Source: JAYUDN01 sp043769645
Lineage (GTDB): Bacteria; Patescibacteriota; Gracilibacteria; BD1-5; UBA2023
Reading direction: 5' to 3'
NCBI GenBank assembly: GCA_043769645.1
Contig: JAYVJC010000048.1
Location: forward strand, 1-35,886
Length of the DNA: 35,886 bases
Shown: positions 26,985-35,260 of the stretch, piece by piece
Position numbering within the stretch: the stretch's first letter is position 1
Layout of the letters: every line of letters starts with the position of its first letter
Program-made: the position numbers and the translations under genes
The notes under the pieces: generated by a model
Databases searched by the model: none
The model's input: the letters and a program-made list of their open reading frames with translations, nothing else
Told to the model about the DNA's origin: nothing

Positions 26985-27266
26985 CTAAAAATTAAGAATT
27001 AAATTTTGATGGTCCTGTAAAAGTTGTTTTTCTTCATTTTCATCTTCTTGTATTGCGGTTTGGAGTATTTTTCGACTCAGTACATCCATGTTTCGAGAAA
27101 AGTTTTCTATGATATCTATTTCCTTTGCGATTCATGAGTCTTCCATAGTTTCAAGATTCTTTCTGGTAATCGCAGTATCTGTTTCGCTGAGTCAAAAAAG
27201 ACTCGTATACGTCCTAAGAATTTTTTCTATAGTTTTAGCTCGGATGTCAATTGAATTATCTTGCAT
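26985..27266 (-). CDS. Unknown 93-aa helical protein, first gene of the unit
   Basis: Charged helical protein ('IRAKTIEKILRTYTSLFG', 'QEDENEEKQLLQDHQN') with two TGA Gly codons. Its ATG coincides with the transcription start predicted from a near-consensus promoter, so the message is probably leaderless. It opens a tightly packed six-gene order ending at 23985, with gaps of 1-37 bp. Confidence 0.75.
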
Positions 27267-27272
27267 ATACGT

Positions 27273-27301
27273 ATTATTCCATAATTTGATTTTCTTGTCA
27301 A
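27273..27301 (-). promoter_or_regulatory. Promoter of the six-gene unit, leaderless
   Basis: On the minus strand TTGACA (27301-27296), 17 bp, AATAAT (27278-27273). Seven bases on is A 27266 of the first ATG. Confidence 0.8.
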
Positions 27302-27345
27302 AAATCCACTTCTTTTCCCTTTGAAAACCTATTGTTTTCTCAATA

Positions 27346-27372
27346 TTAGCACGTAACATAAAAAAGTGCTAA
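27346..27372. promoter_or_regulatory. CIRCE-like HrcA operator
   Basis: TTAGCAC at 27346-27352 and GTGCTAA at 27366-27372. Including the two inner bases of each arm the element has the canonical 9-9-9 layout of CIRCE (TTAGCACTC-N9-GAGTGCTAA), with only the inner TC/GA pairs changed. It ends 6 bp before the dnaK -35. An hrcA gene is not in the window. Confidence 0.85.
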
Positions 27373-27378
27373 AATCTT

Positions 27379-27406
27379 TTGACATGAGCAAAAATTCTGA
27401 TACAAT
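27379..27406 (+). promoter_or_regulatory. dnaK promoter
   Basis: Perfect -35 TTGACA (27379-27384), 16 bp, -10 TACAAT (27401-27406). The start near 27413 gives a leader of about 130 nt that contains the repeat at 27428-27503. Confidence 0.8.
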
Positions 27407-27427
27407 GCCTACAAGATGTTTGTTTAT

Positions 27428-27503
27428 GTCATCTCGACTGGAGCACCTCAATGCGAAATGGAGAGATCTCTCGACTTCGGCTATCGCCTACGCTCGGGAT
27501 GAC
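27428..27503. repeat. Dispersed repeat in the dnaK leader
   Basis: Ends are GTCATC and GATGAC; the interior has 'GAGAGATCTCTCGACTTCGG' and 'CGCTCGGGATGAC'. Same class as units A and B at 10318-10543 but without the CTTCA microsatellite. It would be transcribed in the dnaK 5' UTR. Confidence 0.75.
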
Positions 27504-27542
27504 AAATACTCATTTCATTTTTAATTTTTAATTATTTCACCT

Positions 27543-29423
27543 ATGTCTAAAATCATCGGAATCGACCTCGGGACCACGAACTCGTGTGTTGCCTTTATGG
27601 AAGGAGGTCAGGCCACTATCATCCCGAATACCGAAGGAGGTCGTACGACTCCATCGATCGTCGCGTCGAAAAAGGGCGAAACCATCGTCGGTATGCCCGC
27701 AAAGCGTCAGGCCGTGACCAATCCTGCTGGGACTATCTTCTCGGCAAAGCGATTTATCGGTCGGAAGTTTTCGGAAGTCACCGAAGAACTCAAAAATGTA
27801 CCATTTAAGGTTACGAAGGGTTCTGATGGGGGTTGTATGATCGAATGGGAAGGCAAACCCGTCCGTCCAGAAGAAATCTCGGCAAAAGTCCTCGAGAAGC
27901 TCAAGGGAGACGCTGAGAAATTCCTCGGTCAGAAGATCACCGAAGCGGTCATCACCGTTCCTGCCTACTTCAATGACTCGGAACGTCAAGCGACGATCAA
28001 TGCCGGAAAGATTGCCGGACTCGATGTAAAACGCATCATCAATGAGCCGACCGCTGCAGCCCTTGCCTACGGAGCCGATAAGAATAAAGATCAAAAAGTT
28101 GCCGTCTACGACTTCGGAGGAGGAACCTTCGATATCTCGATCCTCGAGATCGGAAGCGATGGTACCTTTGAAGTACTCGCCACCAATGGTGACACTCACC
28201 TCGGTGGAGACGACTTCGATCAGCGCATATTCGAATACGTGATGGCGGAGTTCCAGAAAGAAACCGGTATCGACCTCCGCAAAGACGCGATGGCGGTACA
28301 GCGAGTACGATCAGCGGCTGAGAAGGCGAAGATCGAGCTCTCATCGAGTTCAGAAACCGAGATCAATGAACCATTTATCGCGATGAACGATGGAGTCCCG
28401 AGTAACCTCATGGTAAAAATCACCCGAGCAAAATTCGAAGAGCTCATCGGAGACCTCGTCGAGCGATCGCTTGAGCCGTGCCGTAAGGTGATGAAGGATG
28501 CAGGGCTTCAGGCTTCGCAAATTCATGAAGTCATCCTCGTTGGAGGTTCGACTCGCGTCCCGATGATCAAGAGTAAGGTTGAGCAGTTCTTCTCGAAGAA
28601 GCCGAACGAATCAGTCAATCCTGATGAAGCGGTCGCCCTCGGTGCCGCGATCCAGGCCGGAGTCCTCCAGGGAGATGTCAAAGACGTTCTCCTCCTCGAT
28701 GTCACTCCCCTATCACTCGGTATTGAAACCCTCGGTGGAGTGATGACTCGTATGATCGAGCGCAATACGACGATCCCAAGTAGCAAGTCTCAGGTCTACT
28801 CGACCGCCGCGGACAACCAAGATAGTGTCGAAATCCACATCCTCCAGGGAGAGCGTGAGATGGCGGCAGACAATAAGTCCCTCGGAAGATTCATCCTCTC
28901 GGGAATTGCCGGAGCCCCTCGTGGGATCCCTCAGATCGAAGTAATACTTGATATCGATGCTTCTGGAATCCTCCATGTGACCGCGAAGGATAAGGGAACC
29001 GGGAAGGAGCAGAAGATCACCATCCAGGGTTCAACTGGTATGAGCGATGCTGAGGTCGAGAAGCTCATAAAAGAAGCGGAGGCCAACCGTGAAGCTGATA
29101 AAAAAAAGAAAGAACTCGTCGAAGCTCGCAATCATGCGGAGTCGACCATCCATCAGACCGAGAAGACCCTCGAAGAGAGCAAGGGAAAATACGAGGAAGA
29201 TGATGGAAAGAAGGCGACTGAACTCCTCGAAGAGCTCAAGACCACCATCAAAGATGAGAACGCTTCGAAGGAAGCCATCGATGAAAAGATGAAAGCGCTC
29301 AATGACGTGATGATGAAGATCGGTACCGAGATCTACTCGAAGGCTCAATCTGAAGAAAAACCCGCTGAAGAGAAGAAAAATGATGATGGAAGTGTCGAGG
29401 CGGATGTAGAGGAGACGAAGTAA
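27543..29423 (+). CDS. dnaK: Chaperone DnaK (Hsp70)
   Basis: ATP-dependent folding chaperone, 626 aa. ATPase domain 'IIGIDLGTTNSCVAFMEGG', 'VITVPAYFNDSERQAT', 'RIINEPTAAALAYG', 'DFGGGTFDISIL', 'ILVGGSTRVPMI'; substrate domain 'VTPLSLGIETLGGVMT'; charged C-terminal lid. The full normal length is read without any TGA, although about 50 Gly are needed, so a highly expressed gene avoids the recoded codon. No grpE or dnaJ is adjacent. Controlled by the CIRCE-like site and promoter upstream. The tail has 'EEKPAEEKKNDDGS' instead of the usual EEVD-like end. Confidence 0.99.
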   Translation: MSKIIGIDLGTTNSCVAFMEGGQATIIPNTEGGRTTPSIVASKKGETIVGMPAKRQAVTNPAGTIFSAKRFIGRKFSEVTEELKNVPFKVTKGSDGGCMIEWEGKPVRPEEISAKVLEKLKGDAEKFLGQKITEAVITVPAYFNDSERQATINAGKIAGLDVKRIINEPTAAALAYGADKNKDQKVAVYDFGGGTFDISILEIGSDGTFEVLATNGDTHLGGDDFDQRIFEYVMAEFQKETGIDLRKDAMAVQRVRSAAEKAKIELSSSSETEINEPFIAMNDGVPSNLMVKITRAKFEELIGDLVERSLEPCRKVMKDAGLQASQIHEVILVGGSTRVPMIKSKVEQFFSKKPNESVNPDEAVALGAAIQAGVLQGDVKDVLLLDVTPLSLGIETLGGVMTRMIERNTTIPSSKSQVYSTAADNQDSVEIHILQGEREMAADNKSLGRFILSGIAGAPRGIPQIEVILDIDASGILHVTAKDKGTGKEQKITIQGSTGMSDAEVEKLIKEAEANREADKKKKELVEARNHAESTIHQTEKTLEESKGKYEEDDGKKATELLEELKTTIKDENASKEAIDEKMKALNDVMMKIGTEIYSKAQSEEKPAEEKKNDDGSVEADVEETK

Positions 29424-29482
29424 GTATTGACAAATAAAAATATTTAGTATTATGTACTAGATATTTTTTAAATTCTAGCGGG

Positions 29483-30394
29483 ATGAATTTGCAGGTTACC
29501 TCTGGGAGTCAGCTTATGGAATATAAAAGAGAATCTGACCTTCCTTTTTATAGAGTTAATTCTGATCCATTTCAGGTTTCTCATCGATGGGAAAAAATGA
29601 AAGTCGATCCAGATTTTGGCGCTGTCATTCAGACTCTCTGACAATGTAATAAAAATGCGCTTGATTCTGGCTTATTTCACTGGACGTGATTTGATAGTAT
29701 AAAACAACTTTTTGCTGATGATATTTCATTACAAGCTTTTTTTCTCTCATTTTCTGAAGTGTTTAGGGAACAAGGAAGGATAGTAGATTTACTATGATTT
29801 ATTTCGAATCTTGATTTAGTAAACTTTGCCGAGTTATTTGCAGGATATGGCGATGGAAATAGGAGAACCTTCCATAAAAATATGATTTTTAATTTTTATT
29901 GGTTTCAACAACTGATGAAGCACTATGAGGGTAACTGATTTCAACCATATGATAGATTTACTGAGTTTCGTCGTATGTGAGATCGGTCTCATAGATGAAT
30001 TGCTGCAAAAATTCACGAACAAATGAAATATTACGGTGAAGTGAATATACAGTTTTATCAGGGTGATGGTTACGGTACTATGGACTTCTTCTTTAACTTC
30101 AATACGGGTGAAACGCGAATAGAAATGAAGGATTTTATTCTCTGAGGGGATAGAGATTTTGAATGGTTTTCTGAGTATCTAAACAAAAATAATCCTTTCC
30201 AAAATAAAGAAAGGCTTAATTTTCTCTATCCGATGTGATATCGGTGATTTATCTTTCCTATGATATGAGTAACAAAAATAGTTCTGAGAACTCGTGAAAA
30301 ACAACGTTATGAGTATACCAATAAAGGGCAAATTACTCCAAACCCACAATCTAATATTCCTAAAAGGATTCATTGACTTATAGAAAGCACTTAA
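29483..30394 (+). CDS. Unknown 303-aa protein rich in UGA glycines
   Basis: Soluble protein, aromatic-rich ('FHKNMIFNFYWFQQLMKHYEG', in two parts FHKNMIFNF and YWFQQLMKHYEG). Eleven TGA codons read as Gly, so under the standard code no piece is long. Base use is more AT-rich than dnaK. A TTGACA at 29427-29432 could be its -35. No domain recognised. Confidence 0.75.
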
Positions 30395-30418
30395 TACTAA
30401 AATTTACTTTTATTTTTC

Positions 30419-30941
30419 ATGGATACTATCTCTACCGAACGTCAGGATGAACTCCCCTATCTGATCAATCGTATCATGAAGCCCAACTATGATGGTATCC
30501 GTCTCGCGCTTCCTCATCGACTCTATGCTGATGGAGATGGATCATGGATGGAAATTTACACGAAATATATTCCGTATTTTTATGGGGAGCGCCGAGATTC
30601 CAGTGGCATTATTATCGGCATAAAGCGATCTGGAAATGGTGGCAATCATACCGAAACATTTTTCCTCGATGCCACGTGAAGCATTTATCATATTGATGCC
30701 TATGGAAAGATGCAAGAAGTCTCGATTGATGTTTCGATTCTTTATATGCTTCTCAATCCTCTAGAAAGAAAGAATGAATGGATGGGTATTACACGATGTC
30801 GCCGAAGCCAAGAAACACTATACCTTCGATACCCATCCTGCCATTGGTATAAAGACCGAGTGGGGAAAGACCATTACTTTTCATCCAGACCTCGAGTCTA
30901 CCATGGATCGAGTGAAGGCAGGGGTATATAAAAGATTATAA
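30419..30941 (+). pseudogene. Unknown protein frameshifted by a 4-bp duplication
   Basis: The first 118 codons encode 'MDTISTERQDELPYLINRIM' to 'ILYMLLNPLER', with one TGA Gly. At 30764-30772 the DNA reads GAAAGAAAG; removing one AAAG restores a sensible frame, 'RMNGWVLHDVAEAKKHYTFD' to 'MDRVKAGVYKRL', ending TAA 30939-30941. Without the change the frame gives Arg/Tyr/Ser-rich sequence ending at 30931. It is a recent mutation, an assembly error or a slippage switch. Function not recognised; the restored protein would be about 172 aa and soluble. Confidence 0.75.
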
Positions 30942-30979
30942 AAAAACTTTTCTAGAGATATCTATGGACCCATATTGTA

Positions 30980-31005
30980 AAATCTCTCCACTTCGGAGGG
31001 ATTTT
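30980..31005. terminator. Bidirectional terminator, copy 1
   Basis: AAATCTCTCC/GGAGGGATTT stem (one G-U) with loop ACTTC, T-run on both strands. It separates the frameshifted gene from the convergent 138-aa gene. The core is identical to 32759-32781. Confidence 0.88.
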
Positions 31006-31020
31006 AGATTTCGAAAATTG

Positions 31021-31437
31021 TTATTCCTGATTATCAAGGGCTTGTTCGAGCCGATCAAGATAACTATTCACCGCTCTATCGGCATTTGACTGGACACCAA
31101 TACTATCTTTTGCGAATTTTAGTAGTCTCGTTCACTCTGCTGAAGCATCCAATTTGAGTTCATCCCATCGAGTTACGAGAAGGGTCTCGATGCGTGTTCG
31201 TACTTCCACTGAAACCATATTTCTTTTTGCAAGTCATTTGAGTGCATCTGTGAGAAGAGTATCGGCATTTCTGCCTGTCTCTTCATTCCTTCCTGTTAGG
31301 GCGCGAATATTCATCCGTGCTATCTGACTGCTAGTTAGGAAAGTACCATCTAGGGTCCTATGTATATGATCATACGCTTGGGGATTTCTCTGTTCTCGTA
31401 CTGGATATCAGTCCCATCAGAAATATCAAGATGCCAT
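31021..31437 (-). CDS. Unknown 138-aa helical protein
   Basis: Soluble, helical and charged ('VSVEVRTRIETLLVTRWDEL', 'NSYLDRLEQALDNQE'). Five TGA codons are Gly, three of them in the first ten residues ('MASGYFGWDGYP'), so a standard-code start would be misplaced. It diverges from the HTH-phosphoribosyltransferase gene. No family recognised. Confidence 0.7.
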
Positions 31438-31559
31438 AGTAGTTTATTAGAATATAATATACTTTTGGATATAGGAGATTTTGAAATTTTGTCAATGAAT
31501 ATTTCTTCAACTCCTTCCTCCTTCAGAGACAGACTTTTGATTTTATATGATTTTTTCCT

Positions 31560-31588
31560 TTGCTTTTTTTGATATTATTGGATATAAT
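31560..31588 (+). promoter_or_regulatory. Promoter of the HTH-PRTase gene
   Basis: -35 TTGCTT (31560-31565), 17-bp spacer, perfect -10 TATAAT (31583-31588). The first copy of the direct repeat begins inside the -10. Confidence 0.65.
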
Positions 31589-31625
31589 TCAGTTACATTG
31601 AAACACAATTCAGTTACATTGAAAC
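31586..31625 (+). repeat. Two 19-bp direct repeats, likely operator
   Basis: AATTCAGTTACATTGAAAC occurs at 31586-31604 and again, identically, at 31607-31625: a 21-bp period, two helical turns. The pair runs from the -10 to 4 bp before ATG 31630. A repressor bound here would block the start site; the adjacent HTH protein is the obvious candidate. Confidence 0.85.
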
Positions 31626-31629
31626 CGAA

Positions 31630-32745
31630 ATGATCAATAAAGTATTCATCTGAGAAAAAATATTGGAGCTGGTGAAAGCGCAACCTGGTATTTCAACGCC
31701 AAAAATTGCTGAACTTCTAACGATGAGCCGGGTATCTGCATTTCGTCATCTACGGATACTTATTTCTCTTCAGAAAGTTCGGACACAGTGAAAATGAAAA
31801 GCAACGAGATACTTCCCTCATGAATCGCTCTATGTCGGTACCAATATAGCTACTTCCGTGAGTGGTTGGGATAAAGATCAAGTACATACTTTGAAAGAAG
31901 AAATACTTTTCGCTCTGAGGGAAACCTATGGAGAATCAGAAACAGGAGAAAGTTTTGATGCTATATTTGAAAAGTACTGTATGTATATCGCGAGTGACGA
32001 TACTATCTTGACAGGATTTGATGCATTTCTTGCCTGGTGTAGCGATCCCAAACATAACTTTTCTGATCGTATTGTATCAAAAGCTCAAGAGTTTCTAGAA
32101 ATTATCGGAAGTATAGAATTTCGAAGGAAGAAACATGGATTTCTCGATGGTACCGAATCCGCTCGAGCGAACTTAACAGGACTTACCGACATCGCATTTG
32201 ATGTATTTTTATTCGCTATGCCTTCCATACTGGAAAATGGATTTGGCCGTACTCGTACGGCTATCGAACTGTACTATGGTAAACTCAATAATAAATACCT
32301 CCTTACTCACGCTATCGAACAGCATATTGATGTTATACAAGAATACGTACGAAATGAGAAGGTGGACTGTGTAATATTTACGCCTCCTACGAATAATCGA
32401 ACCGTTCAATTTCGTGACGTGCTCGAGCGTACGCTTCAGTTGAAGCTTCCAAAAATCACTGCGAATAAGGTTCCCCCACTCGGAAAAGTGCTCCAGCCAC
32501 AAAAAGATATCAGAGATAGAGGGCAGAGGGTACATAATGCATTTCTGAGTTTGCAAGTGACGATACCAGATGAACTCAACTTTTATAAGCATATTCTCAT
32601 TCTCGACGACTCCTTCACTACAGGAGCCACTCCAAATGCTATAGCACTCAAACTCAGAATATGAGGGTATACAGGTAAAATTTCTGTCATAACTATTTGT
32701 GGATCATTTAACTACGATCTGGCTATTACTGAAGACGAAATATAG
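31630..32745 (+). CDS. Winged-helix regulator fused to a phosphoribosyltransferase domain
   Basis: 371 aa. The N-terminus is an ArsR/MarR-like winged helix ('ILELVKAQPGISTPKIAELL' then 'TMSRVSAFRHLRIL'). A middle helical region follows. The C-terminal part has a type I phosphoribosyltransferase signature 'HILILDDSFTTGATPNAIAL' (PRPP loop, two acidic residues then TTGAT), as in ComF-like and PyrR-like proteins. Four TGA codons are Gly. The design suggests a repressor that senses PRPP or a nucleotide, or a PRTase fold used only as sensor; this is inference. Its promoter carries 21-bp-spaced direct repeats. Divergent from the 138-aa gene; a terminator follows the TAG. Confidence 0.88.
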
Positions 32746-32757
32746 ATTATGCAAGAT

Positions 32758-32784
32758 AATCTCTCCACTTCGGAGGGATTTTTT
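32758..32784 (+). terminator. Intrinsic terminator, copy 2
   Basis: Same ATCTCTCC-ACTTC-GGAGGGAT hairpin as at 30980, followed by six T, 13 bp after the TAG of the regulator. Confidence 0.9.
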
Positions 32785-32872
32785 GTACTGTCTCTGTTTT
32801 GTCTTTTCTTTATCACAGTATCTCGCTAGTATAGGCTATATAAAGAAAGTTTATCTGTTAATCCATTTTCTT

Positions 32873-33487
32873 ATGAGAACCTATATACTTTGATTAGTGC
32901 TATCCCTCGCATTCCTTGTCAACTCCCTGAATGTAAGTGCCTCGACCTGAGTCCTCATGAATACCGGTTGCAGACTCGTCGAATACACCGGAGTATCGAT
33001 GACTCTCTGCTACTCGACCGGACCACTTGAGGGAACCCAACCTCCCACCATTCCCATCGTCACCGTACCTCCCACACCTAACTACGACTATCCCCACGCG
33101 TGTCTCGATATCAATTTTCCAGAAAGATGGAATCCAGTCTGCGCTCCATGGATCCAGCCGTCAGAAACACTCAGAGAAGGACTCATAAATACAAACTGGT
33201 CCATCGTGAGTATGAATGGGACTATGATCTCGACACCTGCAACGCTTGATTTCGGAACTCGAACCATGCAGGTTAGTATCTGTAACTCACTCATCGGATC
33301 GTATCATGCTATCAAAAATAAGCTTTTCACTCAGAGATTCATCTCTACTCGAATATACTGCGAAAATGACGGCATGGCTGTAGAAAATGCAATGCGTCAT
33401 GCGACTCGGTCCCACGCCAGTATCTCGGGCGATATACTTACTCTCCATACTCGTGAAGGAAATATCATCATATGGCAGAGGAGGTAA
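32873..33487 (+). CDS. Secreted META-domain protein
   Basis: 204 aa. Signal peptide 'MRTYILGLVLSLAFLVNS' and cleavage near 'VSAS'; a Pro/Thr-rich linker ('PPTIPIVTVPPTPNYDYP'); then a META (DUF306/HslJ-like) domain from 'LINTNWSIVSMNGTMI' to 'GDILTLHTREGNIIIWQRR'. Four cysteines may form two disulfides in the N-terminal part. Two TGA codons are Gly, one inside the signal peptide, so a standard-code call would start late at 32957. A paralog follows at 33697. Related HslJ proteins are envelope stress proteins in enterobacteria; role here unknown. Confidence 0.88.
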
Positions 33488-33491
33488 ATGT

Positions 33492-33529
33492 AGGAAAATC
33501 CCCCCAACCGCGGTGGGGGGGATTTTCCT
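33492..33529. terminator. Very stable terminator-like hairpin
   Basis: 14-bp perfect arms AGGAAAATCCCCCC (33492-33505) and its complement (33516-33529), loop AACCGCGGTG. It sits 4 bp after the META gene. Confidence 0.85.
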
Positions 33530-33696
33530 GCCCGAACTTCCATCCATTTCTTTCGAAAATAAGACTTTCTTTGTCACATATTTTAGATAGAATCATATCT
33601 ATACTATAAGACGATAACTACTTTACTTCTTACTCTAATACGATCAGCTCGTATTCCCCTATTGCCAGTCATTTATTTCTTTCCTTCTTACTCGAT

Positions 33697-34392
33697 ATGA
33701 AATATATATTTTTCTCCATTCTCACATTCTTTCTGGTAAGTTCATCCCATCTTACCGTGACAAATGCTCTTACCAGGAGTTCAATGGCATGCACAATGGA
33801 GTATATGCCCGTCTGTGGATCGGTACAGGTTCAGTGCTTTGCGGCACCTTGTTATCCAGTACGTGAAACCTTCTCGAACCGATGTAGTGCGAGTACCGCC
33901 AAAGCGACTGATATTACGATAGGGGCCTGTGAAGATACTCCCGTACCCATAGATCCACCTCCACCAGTAATTGGTGGAGATCGTGATATTCATAGCTGTA
34001 TTGGTTCGGCAGGATATAGTTGGAGCGAAACCTATGGAAAGTGTATCCGTCCTTGGGAAATCAAACGAACGCTCCTTCGAAAAGAAATTGCGAATACCAG
34101 TTGGATGATTGTAAGTCTGAATGGAACAACCATATCGAATCCTGGAACACTCAGTTTCAGTGGCGATCAGGTCAGTGGTAAACTCTGTAATACTATCTCT
34201 GGACCCTACAAAGTACGGGGAAATATCATCATCGGACCTATGCTTATGGCAACTATGAGGTACTGTGACCAAACCGATATCATGCCTGTAGAAGATGCTC
34301 TCGATCTCACTCGAGTGCGTGCGACCATCATGGGTGATACTCTCACCCTCTTTACTCGACGGGGAGATACCATCATGTGGAAACGACAGTAG
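33697..34392 (+). CDS. Secreted Kazal-like plus META-domain protein
   Basis: 231 aa. Signal peptide 'YIFFSILTFFLVSSSHLTV'. Residues about 32-78 look like a Kazal-type module: 'CTMEYMPVCGS', 'TFSNRCSASTAKATDITIG', 'AC'. A Pro-rich linker ('PVPIDPPPPVIGG') and a region with 'CIGSAGYSW' and 'GKCIRPWEI' follow. A META domain from 'IANTSWMIVSLNGTTI' to 'GDTLTLFTRRGDTIMWKRQ' is clearly paralogous to the preceding gene. No TGA codons. A Kazal fold suggests protease inhibition, possibly against host or prey enzymes; that is inference. Confidence 0.88.
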   Translation: MKYIFFSILTFFLVSSSHLTVTNALTRSSMACTMEYMPVCGSVQVQCFAAPCYPVRETFSNRCSASTAKATDITIGACEDTPVPIDPPPPVIGGDRDIHSCIGSAGYSWSETYGKCIRPWEIKRTLLRKEIANTSWMIVSLNGTTISNPGTLSFSGDQVSGKLCNTISGPYKVRGNIIIGPMLMATMRYCDQTDIMPVEDALDLTRVRATIMGDTLTLFTRRGDTIMWKRQ

Positions 34393-34558
34393 TTTCAAAG
34401 AAGTACTGACTCTCCTCTACTTATGAGATAAAATCATATAAAAAATGATGATAAAATAGGAAGTTCAGTGGATATTTGGCGAAAAAATGGTACGTATCCT
34501 TGTAAAACAGGGATTCTCAAATAGACTCTAGGTATTATAAAATTTTACTACTTTTACT

Positions 34559-35140
34559 ATGAAAGACCTTCGTATTTTTCTCTCGATTCTCTGTCTCTTC
34601 TCTCTTTATGCCATAAGTAATACTACTTCAGCAAGTGGAGAGGATGAGGGTCACAAGTTTGGATTTGTTTCTATCGTGCACGCAGTCCCTACCGAGTACG
34701 AGGGTAAGGTCGAATATAGCCGTATCTCAAAGAAGAAAGAGGTAAAAAAAGTGGCATCGAAAATAAAAGTGGCTCCAAAAACGAAAAAACTCCCTGCGCC
34801 AGTTCCGAAAACTCCTACAGTTCCAACTCCTCCAAAACAAACACCTATAACACCAGCTCCCACTTCTTCGATTACAAAGAGTGCAACCGTAACCTACCAA
34901 AGTCCAGGAGGAGTAGATACTGTTACCTTTAGTGTCACCGCGAATAGATGAGTTATCACTGCTGCTGCTTCGACTCCAAATGCAAGCAATGAGACAAGTA
35001 CTTGGTATCAGGAGAGCTTCGGCCGAGCCCTCGCTCAAGTGGTAGTCGGGAAAAAAATATCAGACCTAAATCTCTCGGCTATCGGCTGAGCAAGCCTGAC
35101 TACATGAGCATTTGTACGATTTATCTCGAGTTCATTCTAG
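34559..35140 (+). CDS. Secreted protein with Pro/Lys linker and FMN-binding-like domain
   Basis: 193 aa. Signal peptide (1-25, 'ILCLFSLYAISNTTSA'), a Lys/Pro/Thr linker at 60-105 ('KTKKLPAPVPKTPTVPTPP'), then a compact C-terminal domain: 'YQSPGGVDTVTFSVTANRG', 'WYQESFGRALAQVVVGK', 'LSAIGGASLTTGAFV'. The order of strands and the GGASLTT end resemble FMN-binding domains with the S/T-G-A-[ST]-x-T flavinylation motif, but I cannot confirm it. Three TGA codons are Gly; the domain is lost at residue 130 under the standard code. Confidence 0.75.
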
Positions 35141-35151
35141 TAGTATAAGGT

Positions 35152-35179
35152 AAAAAACTCTCTCACCGGGAGATTTTTT
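35152..35179 (+). terminator. Intrinsic terminator
   Basis: CTCTC/GGGAG stem flanked by six A and six T, loop TCACC, 11 bp after the TAG of the preceding gene. Confidence 0.8.
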
Positions 35180-35200
35180 AGAAATAAATCTCAAATATTT

Positions 35201-35221
35201 GCATATTATAAAATAATATGC
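35201..35221. promoter_or_regulatory. Perfect 9-3-9 palindrome before the first 47-aa peptide gene
   Basis: GCATATTAT and ATAATATGC flank AAA. Its first bases overlap a TTGCAT (35199-35204) that could be a -35, so it would lie in the promoter spacer. Likely operator; alternatively a hairpin. Confidence 0.65.
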
Positions 35222-35260
35222 TAAATTATATTTGTCTTTTACTTTTTAACACTTCTTTCT

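Noticed and set aside
27537..28199. Minus-strand ORF opposite dnaK
   Set aside because: It is a long antisense frame typical of a strongly biased coding strand; the dnaK product is unambiguous.
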